DNA from: Polynucleobacter sp. CS-Odin-A6
Lineage (GTDB): Bacteria > Pseudomonadota > Gammaproteobacteria > Burkholderiales > Burkholderiaceae
Assembly (NCBI RefSeq): GCF_018882095.1
Contig: NZ_JACVPD010000002.1
Coordinates: forward strand, 1 to 64,000
Length of the DNA stretch: 64,000 bases
Direction: 5' to 3'
Below the pieces are notes generated by a model that had not been told where the DNA came from, did no database searches, and worked only from the letters and a program-made list of their open reading frames with translations. The stretch's first letter is position 1; the number at the start of each line of letters is the position of its first letter. Made by a program: the position numbers and the translations under genes. Shown in pieces: positions 1-12,009 of the stretch.

Positions 1-646
1 TACTACCCAGAGCTTGATCTTTAAGTGTGTGATGCCGCGAACGACGCATGATGCGGGTACGGCGTAAATGTGCCACGAGCTCTTTCTTCAAGGCTCCACG
101 GGCTTGGATAAAGAGGCTGCGATAAATTGTCTCGTGTGACACCTGATAGCTTTCATCATCTGGATACGTTTGCTTTAACCATCCGGCAATCTGTTGTGGC
201 GACCACTGCAAGAGCTGCAGCTTATCTGTCACGATACTTGCCAAGGGCTTGTTCAAGACCAGTTTACAAGTCTTAGGACGAAGTGCTCGATCCCAAGCTG
301 AGCTATCTGCCCCAGCTGATCGGTAGTCTTTGGCGCCACCATTACGCTTAACCTCCCGACTAACCGTAGAAGGCGATCTGCCTAAAAGCTGTGCGATAGA
401 ACGAAGGGATTGTCCCGTTGCTAGACCGCGGGAGATCTCTTCTCGCTCAGCCAAAGTCAGCGATAGAGCTGATCGAGATCGCTCTAGTGGTTTGATGCCA
501 CCACTTTCGGCCAAAATACGCTGGATAGAAGAGTGGCCCCGATCAAATAACTGCGCTATCTGATGAAGGTTATCGCCTTTTTGCCAGCGCTCCCACATTA
601 AAGCCTTCTGAGTGGCTGTGTAATAGATTCGAGGTCTTTGTTTCAT
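1..646 (-). CDS. IS30-family transposase, N-terminal part (runs off left edge)
   Basis: Reading leftward from an ATG at 644-646 there is an open frame of about 215 residues with no stop before the window edge. It begins MKQRPRIYYTATQKALMWERW, followed by two helix-turn-helix-like segments (IAQLFDRGHSSIQRIL near residue 30; IARLLGRSPSTVSREV-type near residue 85) and a block with WSPQQIAGWL and HETIYRSLF, which are typical of IS30-family transposases. The catalytic DDE core lies beyond the window. A strong ribosome site (AAGGAG) sits 9 nt before the ATG. The gene is cut only by the window boundary; no frameshift is seen in the visible part. Confidence 0.9.
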   Translation of the reverse strand, partial: MKQRPRIYYTATQKALMWERWQKGDNLHQIAQLFDRGHSSIQRILAESGGIKPLERSRSALSLTLAEREEISRGLATGQSLRSIAQLLGRSPSTVSREVKRNGGAKDYRSAGADSSAWDRALRPKTCKLVLNKPLASIVTDKLQLLQWSPQQIAGWLKQTYPDDESYQVSHETIYRSLFIQARGALKKELVAHLRRTRIMRRSRHHTLKDQALGS

Positions 647-680
647 GAGCAACACTCCTTTTGCTTACGCAGTTAGTAGT

Positions 681-706
681 GTGTTGCATCGATCAGTTGA
701 ATTCAA
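681..706. repeat. Probable terminal inverted repeat of the IS30 element
   Basis: This stretch lies 35-60 bp upstream of the transposase start, where IS30-family elements carry their left inverted repeat. It has the usual make-up (GTGTTGCAT...TTGAATTC, read on the plus strand). The partner repeat is outside the window, so the exact boundary and any target-site duplication cannot be confirmed. Confidence 0.4.
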
Positions 707-753
707 GGCCGATAGCGGTCATTGATTAAACCCAGCAAACCCTGCTTTTTACC

Positions 754-1212
754 CTAATAGTCCACTTTAAACTTCGCAAAAGGGTTATCTAGTGGGGTTT
801 CTTCAATTAGCACGATCCGAGAGCGTGAACTTGGAGTGAATCCCATATCTGTTGCAGCCCTCATCATTAAGATGGCTTGGCGATTCTGAATTGACATGGC
901 GGGATTGATCACAGTTGCACCGTTGGCGGCGCTGATTGTCTGCCCAGAGTTTTTAACTTCTACACCAGCAATGCGGTAAGCCACTAAAGCGTTCACCCAG
1001 ACTTCCATGTGGCTAGAATCTATCATTTTCAATAAACCCTTAGGAGCGTGCGTCATCGCATAGCCCCAGACTTGCCTCTCTTCTTCACCAAAGTATGCTG
1101 GCGGCTCAACTAAGTCACCATGAGGCTTAGGTTCGGCTGGGTTGGCTCTGTCAGCGCGATTAGTCCCCTGAAGGAGTTTTAACATTGTGGGTTTGGGAGT
1201 TCTGCCAGCCAT
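754..1212 (-). CDS. Phage small terminase subunit, P27 family
   Basis: A 152-residue protein beginning MAGRTPKPTMLKLLQGTNR, the N-terminal signature of P27-type small terminases, followed by the usual EPKPHGDL-PPAYF segment. Such proteins recognise phage or satellite DNA and recruit the large ATPase/nuclease subunit for packaging. The start is supported by AGAGG 6 nt before the ATG. No large terminase follows: the next thing downstream is an IS30 end, about 50 bp past the stop, so the packaging module is either interrupted or continues beyond the insertion. Length is normal for the family. Confidence 0.85.
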   Translation of the reverse strand: MAGRTPKPTMLKLLQGTNRADRANPAEPKPHGDLVEPPAYFGEEERQVWGYAMTHAPKGLLKMIDSSHMEVWVNALVAYRIAGVEVKNSGQTISAANGATVINPAMSIQNRQAILMMRAATDMGFTPSSRSRIVLIEETPLDNPFAKFKVDY

Positions 1213-1463
1213 ATAAACCTCTATTTTGAAAATTCAAAAATTGACATTGTGTGTGTCGTGCCTTACGCGCGGTTTAGCTCAGTAATCCCATAGGGATTGA
1301 AAGCCCCCTAGGGTACGGGAGGCTCACCGAAAGGTATTAACGATGAGATTCCTGTATGCACCCCCAGAAAGATACTGAATGACCCAATCTAATTAGGACT
1401 GTTCAAACTGCCAGAGTTTTTCAAAGGATCACCCACCGCTGGCTGGGACGACATGTCAACAAC
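1213..1463. other. Non-coding spacer between capsid and small terminase genes
   Basis: I see no convincing coding frame here. A short perfect hairpin (AATCCC-ATA-GGGATT) lies at 1284-1298, next to a run of GC-rich sequence. Related islands may carry an HNH nuclease or head-tail gene at this place, but no such protein could be read in any frame. Confidence 0.4.
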
Positions 1464-2477
1464 TTAAACCGAAACCAAATCACCGATTAGCACTCTTCCT
1501 GCATCAGTAGTAAATGGGACTACTCGCTTCTCTAATAGAACAGTACGAAGGTTACGAGTCAGATCTTCGCCATCAAGTCCGAGGATCAGCATTGCTTGTG
1601 ATCTCTCAGCCAATGAGACGCCAACGCCATCTAATGTCGTTAATAAGAACTTCCCAGATGGGATGGACGAGGCTTGGGCAATCGTGATGCCATACATCTG
1701 AGGCATTCCTAACCAGACTCCGCTAGTGCTAGCCTTTGTCAGGGCGAGAGTTGCGTAATCTTGGGGATTAAGAAAGAATGTCCCTGAGAGTCCATATAAA
1801 GCTAACTGCGCTGCTGCACCTACAAGGTTGTCTGCCACCGTAGTACTGGCGCTGACATACGCTGTATTGTTACCAGCAGTATTAGCCATAGTCCAGATAG
1901 CATCATCGATCGTTTTTCTTAATCTGAGATTCAGCACATTGTTCACGATACTTTGCAAATCAGGAATGTCCTGCAATGCTTGCGTTGAGATCTTGGCATA
2001 ACAGGCATAAGTTAGCAGCTCTACTGTCGAAGATGAGGTGCTAATGGCTAAGAGCTTCTTGGCATCACCTTGCGCTGCTTGAACCCCAGCAGTATCAGTT
2101 GAACCAATCTTGTTTACCACCACAGAGGGGGCATCAACAATGCGGGTTGGTAGGTACTGCTCAATAAATGACCACCCTGTCGTTGCCGTCATGGCAATCG
2201 GATTCATCATCGCTGGCACACTAAGTCCAGAGTCCGACACAATCGCTTTACGCGATAAGGCTACCCTGCCATTAAAGTCATTGCCCTTTAGGGTATCGAA
2301 GGCATCGCGCCACTCGGTATTGTTATTGCTGCCACCCGTAAAGTTAGGGCGGTTTGATTTAGTTTGATCTGCTTCAAGCGTATTTAAGCGGTCGCCAAAG
2401 TCAGATACAAAATTGGTTATATCTTCATTGCCCTTTTGAACAAGGGCTAATAGGTCGTGTGTCATGGAATGCTCCAA
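1464..2477 (-). CDS. Phage major capsid protein, HK97 fold
   Basis: A 337-residue protein with features of the HK97-type major capsid family: a short charged N-terminal helix (residues 1-45), then LSVPAMMNPI, the core with RIVDAPSVVVNKIGST, a spine-helix region (ALQDIPDLQSIVNNVLNLRLRK-like), and a C-terminal part with GVSLAERSQAMLIL and RTVLLEKRVV. Such proteins assemble the icosahedral shell. The N-terminal scaffold-like domain is short and no protease gene is visible. An internal ATG four codons in (MTHDLL) is a possible alternative start. It lies in an island that otherwise has only replication, integration and small-terminase genes. Confidence 0.85.
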   Translation of the reverse strand: MEHSMTHDLLALVQKGNEDITNFVSDFGDRLNTLEADQTKSNRPNFTGGSNNNTEWRDAFDTLKGNDFNGRVALSRKAIVSDSGLSVPAMMNPIAMTATTGWSFIEQYLPTRIVDAPSVVVNKIGSTDTAGVQAAQGDAKKLLAISTSSSTVELLTYACYAKISTQALQDIPDLQSIVNNVLNLRLRKTIDDAIWTMANTAGNNTAYVSASTTVADNLVGAAAQLALYGLSGTFFLNPQDYATLALTKASTSGVWLGMPQMYGITIAQASSIPSGKFLLTTLDGVGVSLAERSQAMLILGLDGEDLTRNLRTVLLEKRVVPFTTDAGRVLIGDLVSV

Positions 2478-2625
2478 AGAGTTAATAAATTTGCTCTAAG
2501 GCTACTCTTCGACAGACTCACTCTGTTCTGGGTTTTCTTCTTCCGAGCTGTGTCGGGATTTTGATTGTGTACTGCAAGAATCACTCAGGAAGTACACAAA
2601 CCAATAACTCTATTTTCCGCTGATC

Positions 2626-2943
2626 CTATGAATTAGCAACACATTTTTTTAATGTTGTTGCGGCATATTCGGCAGTCTCTTGCCAGCCTTTTGCAATTAT
2701 CTCTTGCGTTGCAATCTGACCAACATAAATCTTATGTTCAATAGTCTGCTTCGAAGACAAACAACGGCAAACATTTTCAAGATGCGATCGCATTTCATCA
2801 GCACACTTAATAACTGCGCTCGGAGAATAAGCTTCAGTCTTTAAAAATGCAATTTTGTTAAAGAGTTGATTCAAGTTGTCCATCAAAATCTCATTGTCTA
2901 TATGGAGCATTGCTTCTGGTGATGGGTTTGTTAGTGCTTTCAT
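2626..2943 (-). CDS. Small protein of unknown function in the phage-like island
   Basis: A 105-residue protein that I do not recognise. It is largely helical in character (leucine- and glutamate-rich, no membrane segment or signal peptide), with a CRCLSSKQ segment and four cysteines in total. The start is well supported by AGGA 8 nt upstream of the ATG. It sits between the ATPase/remnant-gene block and the capsid gene, on the same strand, so it may be a regulatory or replication accessory protein of the island; this is inference from position only. Confidence 0.6.
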   Translation of the reverse strand: MKALTNPSPEAMLHIDNEILMDNLNQLFNKIAFLKTEAYSPSAVIKCADEMRSHLENVCRCLSSKQTIEHKIYVGQIATQEIIAKGWQETAEYAATTLKKCVANS

Positions 2944-3008
2944 GGTGTTGATCCTAAAGTGAAGGTATATAAGGGGTACTTAAAACGGTAAATATGGTTA
3001 TTTTGTTA

Positions 3009-3243
3009 TTAATGGTAAGTATGGAATCTATGGTTGGTATCGTGTGCTATGCCAGCTATCTTGGCTAGTTTTAAGCGGGTATCAATCTGTTCCGCAGATT
3101 TCTGCTTAATAGAATCGATTGGGGAGGCTTCCGCAGAAATCTGCGGAAGCTGAGGATAACTCCGCAGAATTCTGCTTAGTTGTTCCAAGCTGCTCACCCT
3201 TTCTTGCTACTTGATTCTCTTTAGCTCTCGCTGTAATAGTCAT
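3009..3243 (-). pseudogene. Frameshifted remnant of a phage/plasmid DNA-binding (ParB-like HTH) gene
   Basis: One frame starts at ATG 3241-3243 and reads MTITARAKENQVARKGEQ before stopping after 45 codons. A second frame (GTG at 3195-3197) ends with QIDTRLKLAKIAGIAHDTNH. In phage and plasmid proteins with a ParB-like helix-turn-helix, RAKENQ and TRxELAKIAGVSHDTI occur in that order in a single chain, so the two frames look like one gene split by a frameshift and cut short at its C-terminus. The junction is filled with near-identical palindromic boxes. Alternatively the 62-codon GTG frame alone is a real small gene. The family match is from memory. Confidence 0.5.
3091..3175. repeat. Three 15-bp palindrome-like boxes TCCGCAGAWWTCTGC
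   Basis: Three copies lie at 3091-3105, 3130-3144 and 3161-3175, differing only in the central A/T pair. The third contains the perfect 12-bp palindrome GCAGAATTCTGC; the second extends to a 20-bp near-palindrome at 3129-3148. Spacings are 39 and 31 bp. They lie inside the remnant gene beside the ATPase, so they may be protein-binding boxes (operator or iteron) or the product of local duplication. Confidence 0.75.
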
Positions 3244-3263
3244 AGATACCAAAGAAACCACTT

Positions 3264-4436
3264 TTAGACCCCCCTTCGCTGATTGGCTAATTGGTTTTTA
3301 TATTCATCCGCAATCAAGCCGTATCGAAACCCATGTTTGGGCTGAGCAATTGATAGCCATAGTGGATCTACCGAAAATGATGAGCAATGGCGTTTTAAAA
3401 CTCCATCCAATCGTCTGCGAGCAAACCCTCTCTCTTGAGTTTTAGAGATTTCAAATAAATCATTGGAGGATTTACTGAGAATTCTGATGTTATCCAATAT
3501 GAATGAGATCTCGTCAGCATCCTCTTGTAGGTATTTCTTATGCTTAGATAGCGCCAGAGTATCAATGTGCCTTGGCTGCACCGTTACGCCACGATCTGAG
3601 TCAATCACAAAGGTGAGTTCCTCCAGTTGCGCACGAGACTTATCAATATGAGTTGACACCGTTATCGAACCATCTGGATTCTTAATGGGGATAAGGTAAA
3701 TTAGCTCATCAAAGTCATTTCTCAGATCGCCAGTACCTTCATAGATGGGCAAACCATCAAGACCATCGTATTTATTGCAATGCCCCAGACAAATTACAGT
3801 CATTCCCTTGGCAGTCAAGGCACGCAGGATTGAATAAAAAGTCTTCCCTTTGTTTTTTGCCATCAAATCGGTGAACTTCTTGAGCGTATCGAGAACCAGC
3901 ACAACATTGGAATAGTCTTTATCGATAAGTGACATCTGTTTTAGATATTCAACTACCTGATCGTTGGTATGCCCAGTTATATCTGGGTTTAAAAGCGTAT
4001 AGCCGTGATCTTTCGCATGTGCTGCATAGTCTTTAATGTCGCTGGCTGATGCGTCAGCATTGACATAGATGACTTGATAGCCCACTCCCGCCAATAACGC
4101 TGCAATATAGGTCAGAAAAGCAGTTTTACCAGAGCCAGCTTTTCCAATAATGGCAATCAAGTGTCCTGCAACAAAAAGTTTTAGATAAATAAATTTTGCA
4201 TCTTGAATTTCTTTAACCTTATTCTCGGTCACTTTCATATTCATTAATCCTTCGAATGGGTCTGGAATCTCTTTTAAGATTTGGGGAATCTTAGATTTTT
4301 GATGGGAGAGTAATGGCTCAATATGTTGACTACCAGCTTTGAAGTTAATAGTTCTACCTCTAGCCCTACTTTCTTCTTCAGGTACGGTCTCGCCAAAGCC
4401 CTCTTGCCATTCTTCGTTTGTCTGGACTGTGTTCAT
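3264..4436 (-). CDS. RecA-fold ATPase, RepA/DnaB-like, of the mobile island
   Basis: A 390-residue protein with Walker A GKAGSGKT at residues 98-105, a Walker B strand VVLVLD at 178-183, and a GHCNK motif near 218-222 resembling the motif 3 of hexameric RepA-type helicases. The first 90 residues are charged and probably disordered; the last 100 are helical (KTQERGFARRRLDGVLKRH). RepA-like ATPases of plasmids, satellites and integrative elements unwind or load at their own origin. It lies just downstream of the AlpA-like gene, which supports a replication role for the island. No separate primase is seen. Confidence 0.75.
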   Translation of the reverse strand: MNTVQTNEEWQEGFGETVPEEESRARGRTINFKAGSQHIEPLLSHQKSKIPQILKEIPDPFEGLMNMKVTENKVKEIQDAKFIYLKLFVAGHLIAIIGKAGSGKTAFLTYIAALLAGVGYQVIYVNADASASDIKDYAAHAKDHGYTLLNPDITGHTNDQVVEYLKQMSLIDKDYSNVVLVLDTLKKFTDLMAKNKGKTFYSILRALTAKGMTVICLGHCNKYDGLDGLPIYEGTGDLRNDFDELIYLIPIKNPDGSITVSTHIDKSRAQLEELTFVIDSDRGVTVQPRHIDTLALSKHKKYLQEDADEISFILDNIRILSKSSNDLFEISKTQERGFARRRLDGVLKRHCSSFSVDPLWLSIAQPKHGFRYGLIADEYKNQLANQRRGV

Positions 4437-4500
4437 ATTCCCACCTTGCAGATAAAACCTTGGCAGCGTATGATCGGAATTGAATTTGTTTTGAAAAGGT

Positions 4501-4527
4501 CTGGCTTTGGAGAGCCAGATTTTTTTA
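4501..4527 (+). terminator. Terminator-like hairpin on the strand opposite to the island genes
   Basis: CTGGCT (4501-4506), a 6-nt loop, AGCCAG (4513-4518), then A and seven T (4520-4527): the form of an intrinsic terminator for plus-strand transcription. Both neighbouring genes are on the minus strand, so it would stop antisense transcription between the AlpA-like and ATPase genes. Confidence 0.5.
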
Positions 4528-4549
4528 TTGGGGGATTCATATTGACCCC

Positions 4550-4786
4550 TTAGGCTGTGGCTTTTTGAGTGCGGGACTCATCATTTATAAGCTCCAATAA
4601 AGCAGCCTCACCATTCTCTAGCAGCTTGGCAATATCAGAAACTCTCCACAGTAATCGACCCCCAACTTTGATAGGCACAATGCCGTAGCAATGCCCTTTC
4701 TCACAATAATTTTTGCGTACAGTTTGAGGGGAATTATGCACAGCCTTAGCAAACTCTTCTGTAATTACTACCTCTGGTAATTCCAT
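4550..4786 (-). CDS. AlpA-like helix-turn-helix regulator/excisionase
   Basis: A 78-residue protein with a MerR/excisionase-type winged helix: FAKAVHNSPQTVRKNYCEKG gives the helix-turn-helix, followed by the wing IPIKVGGRLLWRVSDIAKLL. In P4-like elements AlpA-type proteins activate or direct excision by the integrase. It lies between the integrase and the ATPase on the same strand, the usual place. A GGGG tract 11 nt before the ATG is a loose ribosome site. The upstream region has direct repeats of AGCTATA (about 4830-4850). Confidence 0.75.
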   Translation of the reverse strand: MELPEVVITEEFAKAVHNSPQTVRKNYCEKGHCYGIVPIKVGGRLLWRVSDIAKLLENGEAALLELINDESRTQKATA

Positions 4787-4860
4787 AATGATTTATTCCC
4801 CTGTCCATATTTCGATGTAAAGCTATATCTTCTAGCTATACCATTGGACTATGAGTTTGA

Positions 4861-4887
4861 TAAAAAACTGCCACTTCAAAAGTGGCA
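4861..4887 (-). terminator. Intrinsic terminator of the integrase gene
   Basis: Read on the minus strand: GCCACTT-TTG-AAGTGGC followed by AGTTTTTTA, about 80 bp after the integrase stop. A second, similar inverted repeat (CCACTTTCAAAGTGG, 4903-4917) lies about 32 bp upstream without a T-run, so the pair could also serve as twin operators ahead of the AlpA-like gene. Confidence 0.65.
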
Positions 4888-4966
4888 AGAGAAAATAAAT
4901 ATCCACTTTCAAAGTGGCAAAAATTTCAGATTATGAAAATTACTTCTTATTCCTATATAGGAATGC

Positions 4967-6247
4967 CTAAGCTGCCAATATATCTTCCAGCTTGGACTCC
5001 CAGCGCTTCAAAACATCGAGCTTTTCAGGCAGATACTCATACATGTTGTAGACCTGATCTTGCACACCATGAATGCCGTGGCTTAATAGCTGACCGCGTA
5101 AATCTTTACTTATACCCATTTGAGCCAACATCGTTTCACAAGTGCGCCGCAAATCTCGTATATCAAATGTGTTCTCACCCATTGATTTACTGATCTGGGA
5201 CACTCTTGCACCAGCCTCGCGCGCATTTGAATAAAAATAATGTTTTTCACCCTTAGGCATATCTTGCAGCAAACCTAAACTCTTCGGCGCTAAAGGCACA
5301 AGATGTTCTCTAGGCTCTAAGCGCCGCCCTTTTGGATCTAGCAATTTAATTGCACCTATTTCAGATTGATAGTCCTGTTCAGTAATACGGGATAACTGGG
5401 CAATACGCTGCGCGCCCGACATCATGTGGATTTTGAGTAAAGTATCGACTGGGCTATCGGTCAAAGCCATGAGATACATTTTTAGCTCTTGCTTAGATAG
5501 ATGGCGATTTGTCTTTTTATTACGAATCTTAGGAATGATCGTTACTGGATTACTGGTAATTTTGAAAGGTATGAACGCAGCAGGGGCTTGAGCATCAAAC
5601 TTTGCCTTCATCGCTGCGTTATAAGCAGCCGATAAATAACTGCGTGTAATGTCAGCAGTGCGCTTTTTACCAGCCTCAAACACTTTGCGAATAATGTCTG
5701 CAATATCTTCACTAATAATTTGCTTGGCAGGAACATCAGCAAACTTGCTGGTAAAGACATGGCAAGTAAAGGCGCTAAATGAATCTGAGCTTGCCTTTAG
5801 CTTGCCCGCTGCCTTAAGCCCGTCCGAGTACACGGTACATAAAGCCCGCAATGTAAGCCTATGTTCGCGCTCCTTTTCTATTTTTGCCGTTACCCGCGCC
5901 TCTTTCACGGCAACATCAGCCGCAATCACTTGTGCCTTTACTTCTCTTGGGTCTTTGCCATCATCAATTTGAGTCTGGTAGCTACGGGCTTTGATTCTGG
6001 CGCTATCTAATGTCCATACCTTGGTATCGCCAATCGTCATCCGAATGGACTCGCCGTTAAATCGTCCTTGGAAGATAAAGGCTTTGCTACCCCTCAGATT
6101 GAGCTTGGTTTTCTTGGTGACTCGCACACCAAAACCCGATGTGTCAGTATCCCAAAAAAATTCTTGTAAGCGTTTTCCAGAACTCATGTAAGCAGAAACT
6201 CTTGCTGGTGTCAGGCGTTCTCTTTTTGGTGTCAGGCGTTCGTTCAT
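4967..6247 (-). CDS. Tyrosine-recombinase integrase, P4-type
   Basis: A 426-residue integrase with an N-terminal arm-binding domain (about residues 10-105, with SGFGVRV and AFIFQGRF), a central core-binding domain, and the C-terminal catalytic domain. The box I arginine is in SGAQRIAQL; box II reads DIRDLRRT, where the usual HDLRRT histidine is replaced by arginine; LLSHG follows, then a tyrosine in VYNMYEYLPEK. Such enzymes insert islands into tRNA genes, and a broken tRNA-Ser lies 175 bp upstream. The N-terminus contains a doubled ERLTP motif encoded by a 21-bp-spaced DNA repeat. GGGG only 2 nt before the ATG makes the exact start uncertain. Confidence 0.88.
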   Translation of the reverse strand: MNERLTPKRERLTPARVSAYMSSGKRLQEFFWDTDTSGFGVRVTKKTKLNLRGSKAFIFQGRFNGESIRMTIGDTKVWTLDSARIKARSYQTQIDDGKDPREVKAQVIAADVAVKEARVTAKIEKEREHRLTLRALCTVYSDGLKAAGKLKASSDSFSAFTCHVFTSKFADVPAKQIISEDIADIIRKVFEAGKKRTADITRSYLSAAYNAAMKAKFDAQAPAAFIPFKITSNPVTIIPKIRNKKTNRHLSKQELKMYLMALTDSPVDTLLKIHMMSGAQRIAQLSRITEQDYQSEIGAIKLLDPKGRRLEPREHLVPLAPKSLGLLQDMPKGEKHYFYSNAREAGARVSQISKSMGENTFDIRDLRRTCETMLAQMGISKDLRGQLLSHGIHGVQDQVYNMYEYLPEKLDVLKRWESKLEDILAA

Positions 6248-6420
6248 ATCCCCTTTTTTGTAAGCACTTTGTACTCACATTACAGGAAAATATCGAAATA
6301 GCAAGGAATGAGAAAAAGTTGAACTCAACTTGTGAGTTGGCTGCAAACCCTTATAAACATTGACTAAATCAACATAACGCTACTTTAGGGAATGTATCGG
6401 AATAAGTGGCTTTTACTATT

Positions 6421-6458
6421 TTCGAGTCAGGTACATTCGACCACTCTGCCACCTCTCC
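6421..6458 (-). pseudogene. 5' half of tRNA-Ser(CGA), broken after the anticodon loop (attachment site)
   Basis: Read leftward from 6458 the sequence is GGAGAGGTGGCAGAGTGG, then TCGAATGTACCTGACTCGAA: acceptor strand, D-arm, anticodon stem CCTGA and loop CTCGAAA with anticodon CGA. The expected 3' stem TCAGG and the rest of the molecule are absent; the sequence changes to ATAGTAAAAGCC. This fits integration at the anticodon loop, a known tRNA sublocation for tyrosine integrases. A T-arm or 3' acceptor strand was not found elsewhere in the island. The matching half should lie beyond the left edge. Confidence 0.8.
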
Positions 6459-6472
6459 GGACCGAAGGGGCA

Positions 6473-6478
6473 ATTATA
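6473..6478 (-). promoter_or_regulatory. -10 element of the tRNA-Ser promoter
   Basis: A perfect TATAAT on the minus strand lies 14 nt before the first tRNA base, so the tRNA promoter stayed with the chromosomal half and would now drive the broken gene. No good -35 is seen. Confidence 0.6.
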
Positions 6479-6513
6479 GCTTTGGGATACTGTTTAGTTT
6501 GTTAGACGTCTGA

Positions 6514-7839
<1,326 letters not shown>

Positions 7840-7852
7840 TTAGATTCAGTTT

Positions 7853-8545
7853 TTAGTTTAAGCGTAAGACTTCAGCACCAGCGGGGGGCGTAAAAGTGAA
7901 GCGGTTAGCAGGTAAATTGACGTTGAGCACAATCTTATCCAAAGTCACTAGAACAACACTTCCCAGGCCATCAATCAGCTCTAGTGCTTTCGGCAGGCCA
8001 TTCACCATACCAACAGAGATCTTGGTATAGGGCAAGTCATTACCCCCTTTTGCGTTGGGATTTTTCTTGGGACTTAAAGCAACCCATTTCATCCCTAGGC
8101 GATCTTCACCCTCAACCAGGTCGAAGCTTTGATCTAGTGAGGTTTCACCAAACAAAATGGCAGCAGGGGTGCTAGCTAAGACTTGACCCGCAGGCCTGAA
8201 GGTCGCCTGGTTTAAATCCTTATCCCATAGGATGAGTTGCTTGCCATCAGCAATCAGTTTTTGCTCATAGGGTTTTTGGGTATCCCAGATAAAACGTCCC
8301 GGCCTTTGAAACACAAACTGACCCTGAGTTTGACGAACCACCTTTAAACCTTTGTCTTGGGGCTCATTGGCCTTAGCAGCGCGCAACTGCTGCTGTATAA
8401 ATTCACCCTCGGCAGTTTTGGAGTTCCGTACAAATTGCCGTAACTGCTCTGCGCCGCTCTCACCCTCTGCTAATACAAGGCTCGAAAAGAAAAAGGGGGT
8501 AAGACCTAAGATGGCGGAAGCAAGTAACGATACAAATCTGTTCAA
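7853..8545 (-). CDS. lolA: Outer-membrane lipoprotein carrier protein LolA
   Basis: A periplasmic chaperone that carries lipoproteins from LolCDE to LolB. After a signal peptide (residues about 1-26, ending SSLVLA) come LolA features: GEFIQQQ, a GQFVFQRPGRFIWDTQKPYEQ-type strand and IADGKQLILWDKDLNQ. I place the start at TTG 8543-8545, preceded by AAGG 8 nt upstream and 10 bp after the ftsK stop, giving 230 residues and a clean signal peptide. An ATG at 8594-8596 overlapping ftsK would add 17 residues ahead of it. It is co-directional with ftsK and serS. Confidence 0.9.
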   Translation of the reverse strand: MNRFVSLLASAILGLTPFFFSSLVLAEGESGAEQLRQFVRNSKTAEGEFIQQQLRAAKANEPQDKGLKVVRQTQGQFVFQRPGRFIWDTQKPYEQKLIADGKQLILWDKDLNQATFRPAGQVLASTPAAILFGETSLDQSFDLVEGEDRLGMKWVALSPKKNPNAKGGNDLPYTKISVGMVNGLPKALELIDGLGSVVLVTLDKIVLNVNLPANRFTFTPPAGAEVLRLN

Positions 8546-8555
8546 GGTGTTGACC

Positions 8556-11864
<3,309 letters not shown>

Positions 11865-11894
11865 TTAACGCGTCATTAACCAAGGCTCGAAAGA

Positions 11895-11924
11895 AAACGC
11901 CTAGCCCTATCGCTAGGCGTTTTT
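11895..11924 (+). terminator. Intrinsic terminator after trxB
   Basis: AAAACGCCTAGC / GCTAGGCGTTTT forms a long stem with a 6-nt loop and runs into TTTT; it is nearly symmetric and could act both ways. Confidence 0.85.
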
Positions 11925-12009
11925 AATTTGACGGCAAGGCTTTAAACTAGGCATACCCTCACCTCTTTGCTAATATTGAGGCAATTATTCATCATCAACT
12001 GGAGTATTC

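Larger units (their letters stand above)
707..6458. mobile_element. Integrated phage-satellite-like or decayed prophage island
   Basis: All genes of this block are on the minus strand: integrase, AlpA-like regulator, RecA-fold ATPase, broken DNA-binding gene, small unknown gene, HK97-type capsid, P27 small terminase. One side ends in a tRNA-Ser gene broken at the anticodon loop; the other is bounded by an IS30 element. Portal, large terminase, protease and tail genes are not seen. This gene order resembles capsid-encoding phage satellites, but a larger prophage truncated by the insertion sequence is equally possible because the left end is outside the window. Confidence 0.65.

Noticed and set aside
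3091-3175. CRISPR-like short repeats
   Set aside because: Only three 15-bp palindromic boxes with unequal spacings (39 and 31 bp) and no spacer-repeat regularity or cas genes; not a CRISPR array. No array was seen elsewhere in the window.
6206-6241. TCAGGCGT copies that resemble the missing 3' anticodon stem of tRNA-Ser
   Set aside because: They are on the strand opposite to the tRNA half and are explained by the doubled ERLTP codons of the integrase.
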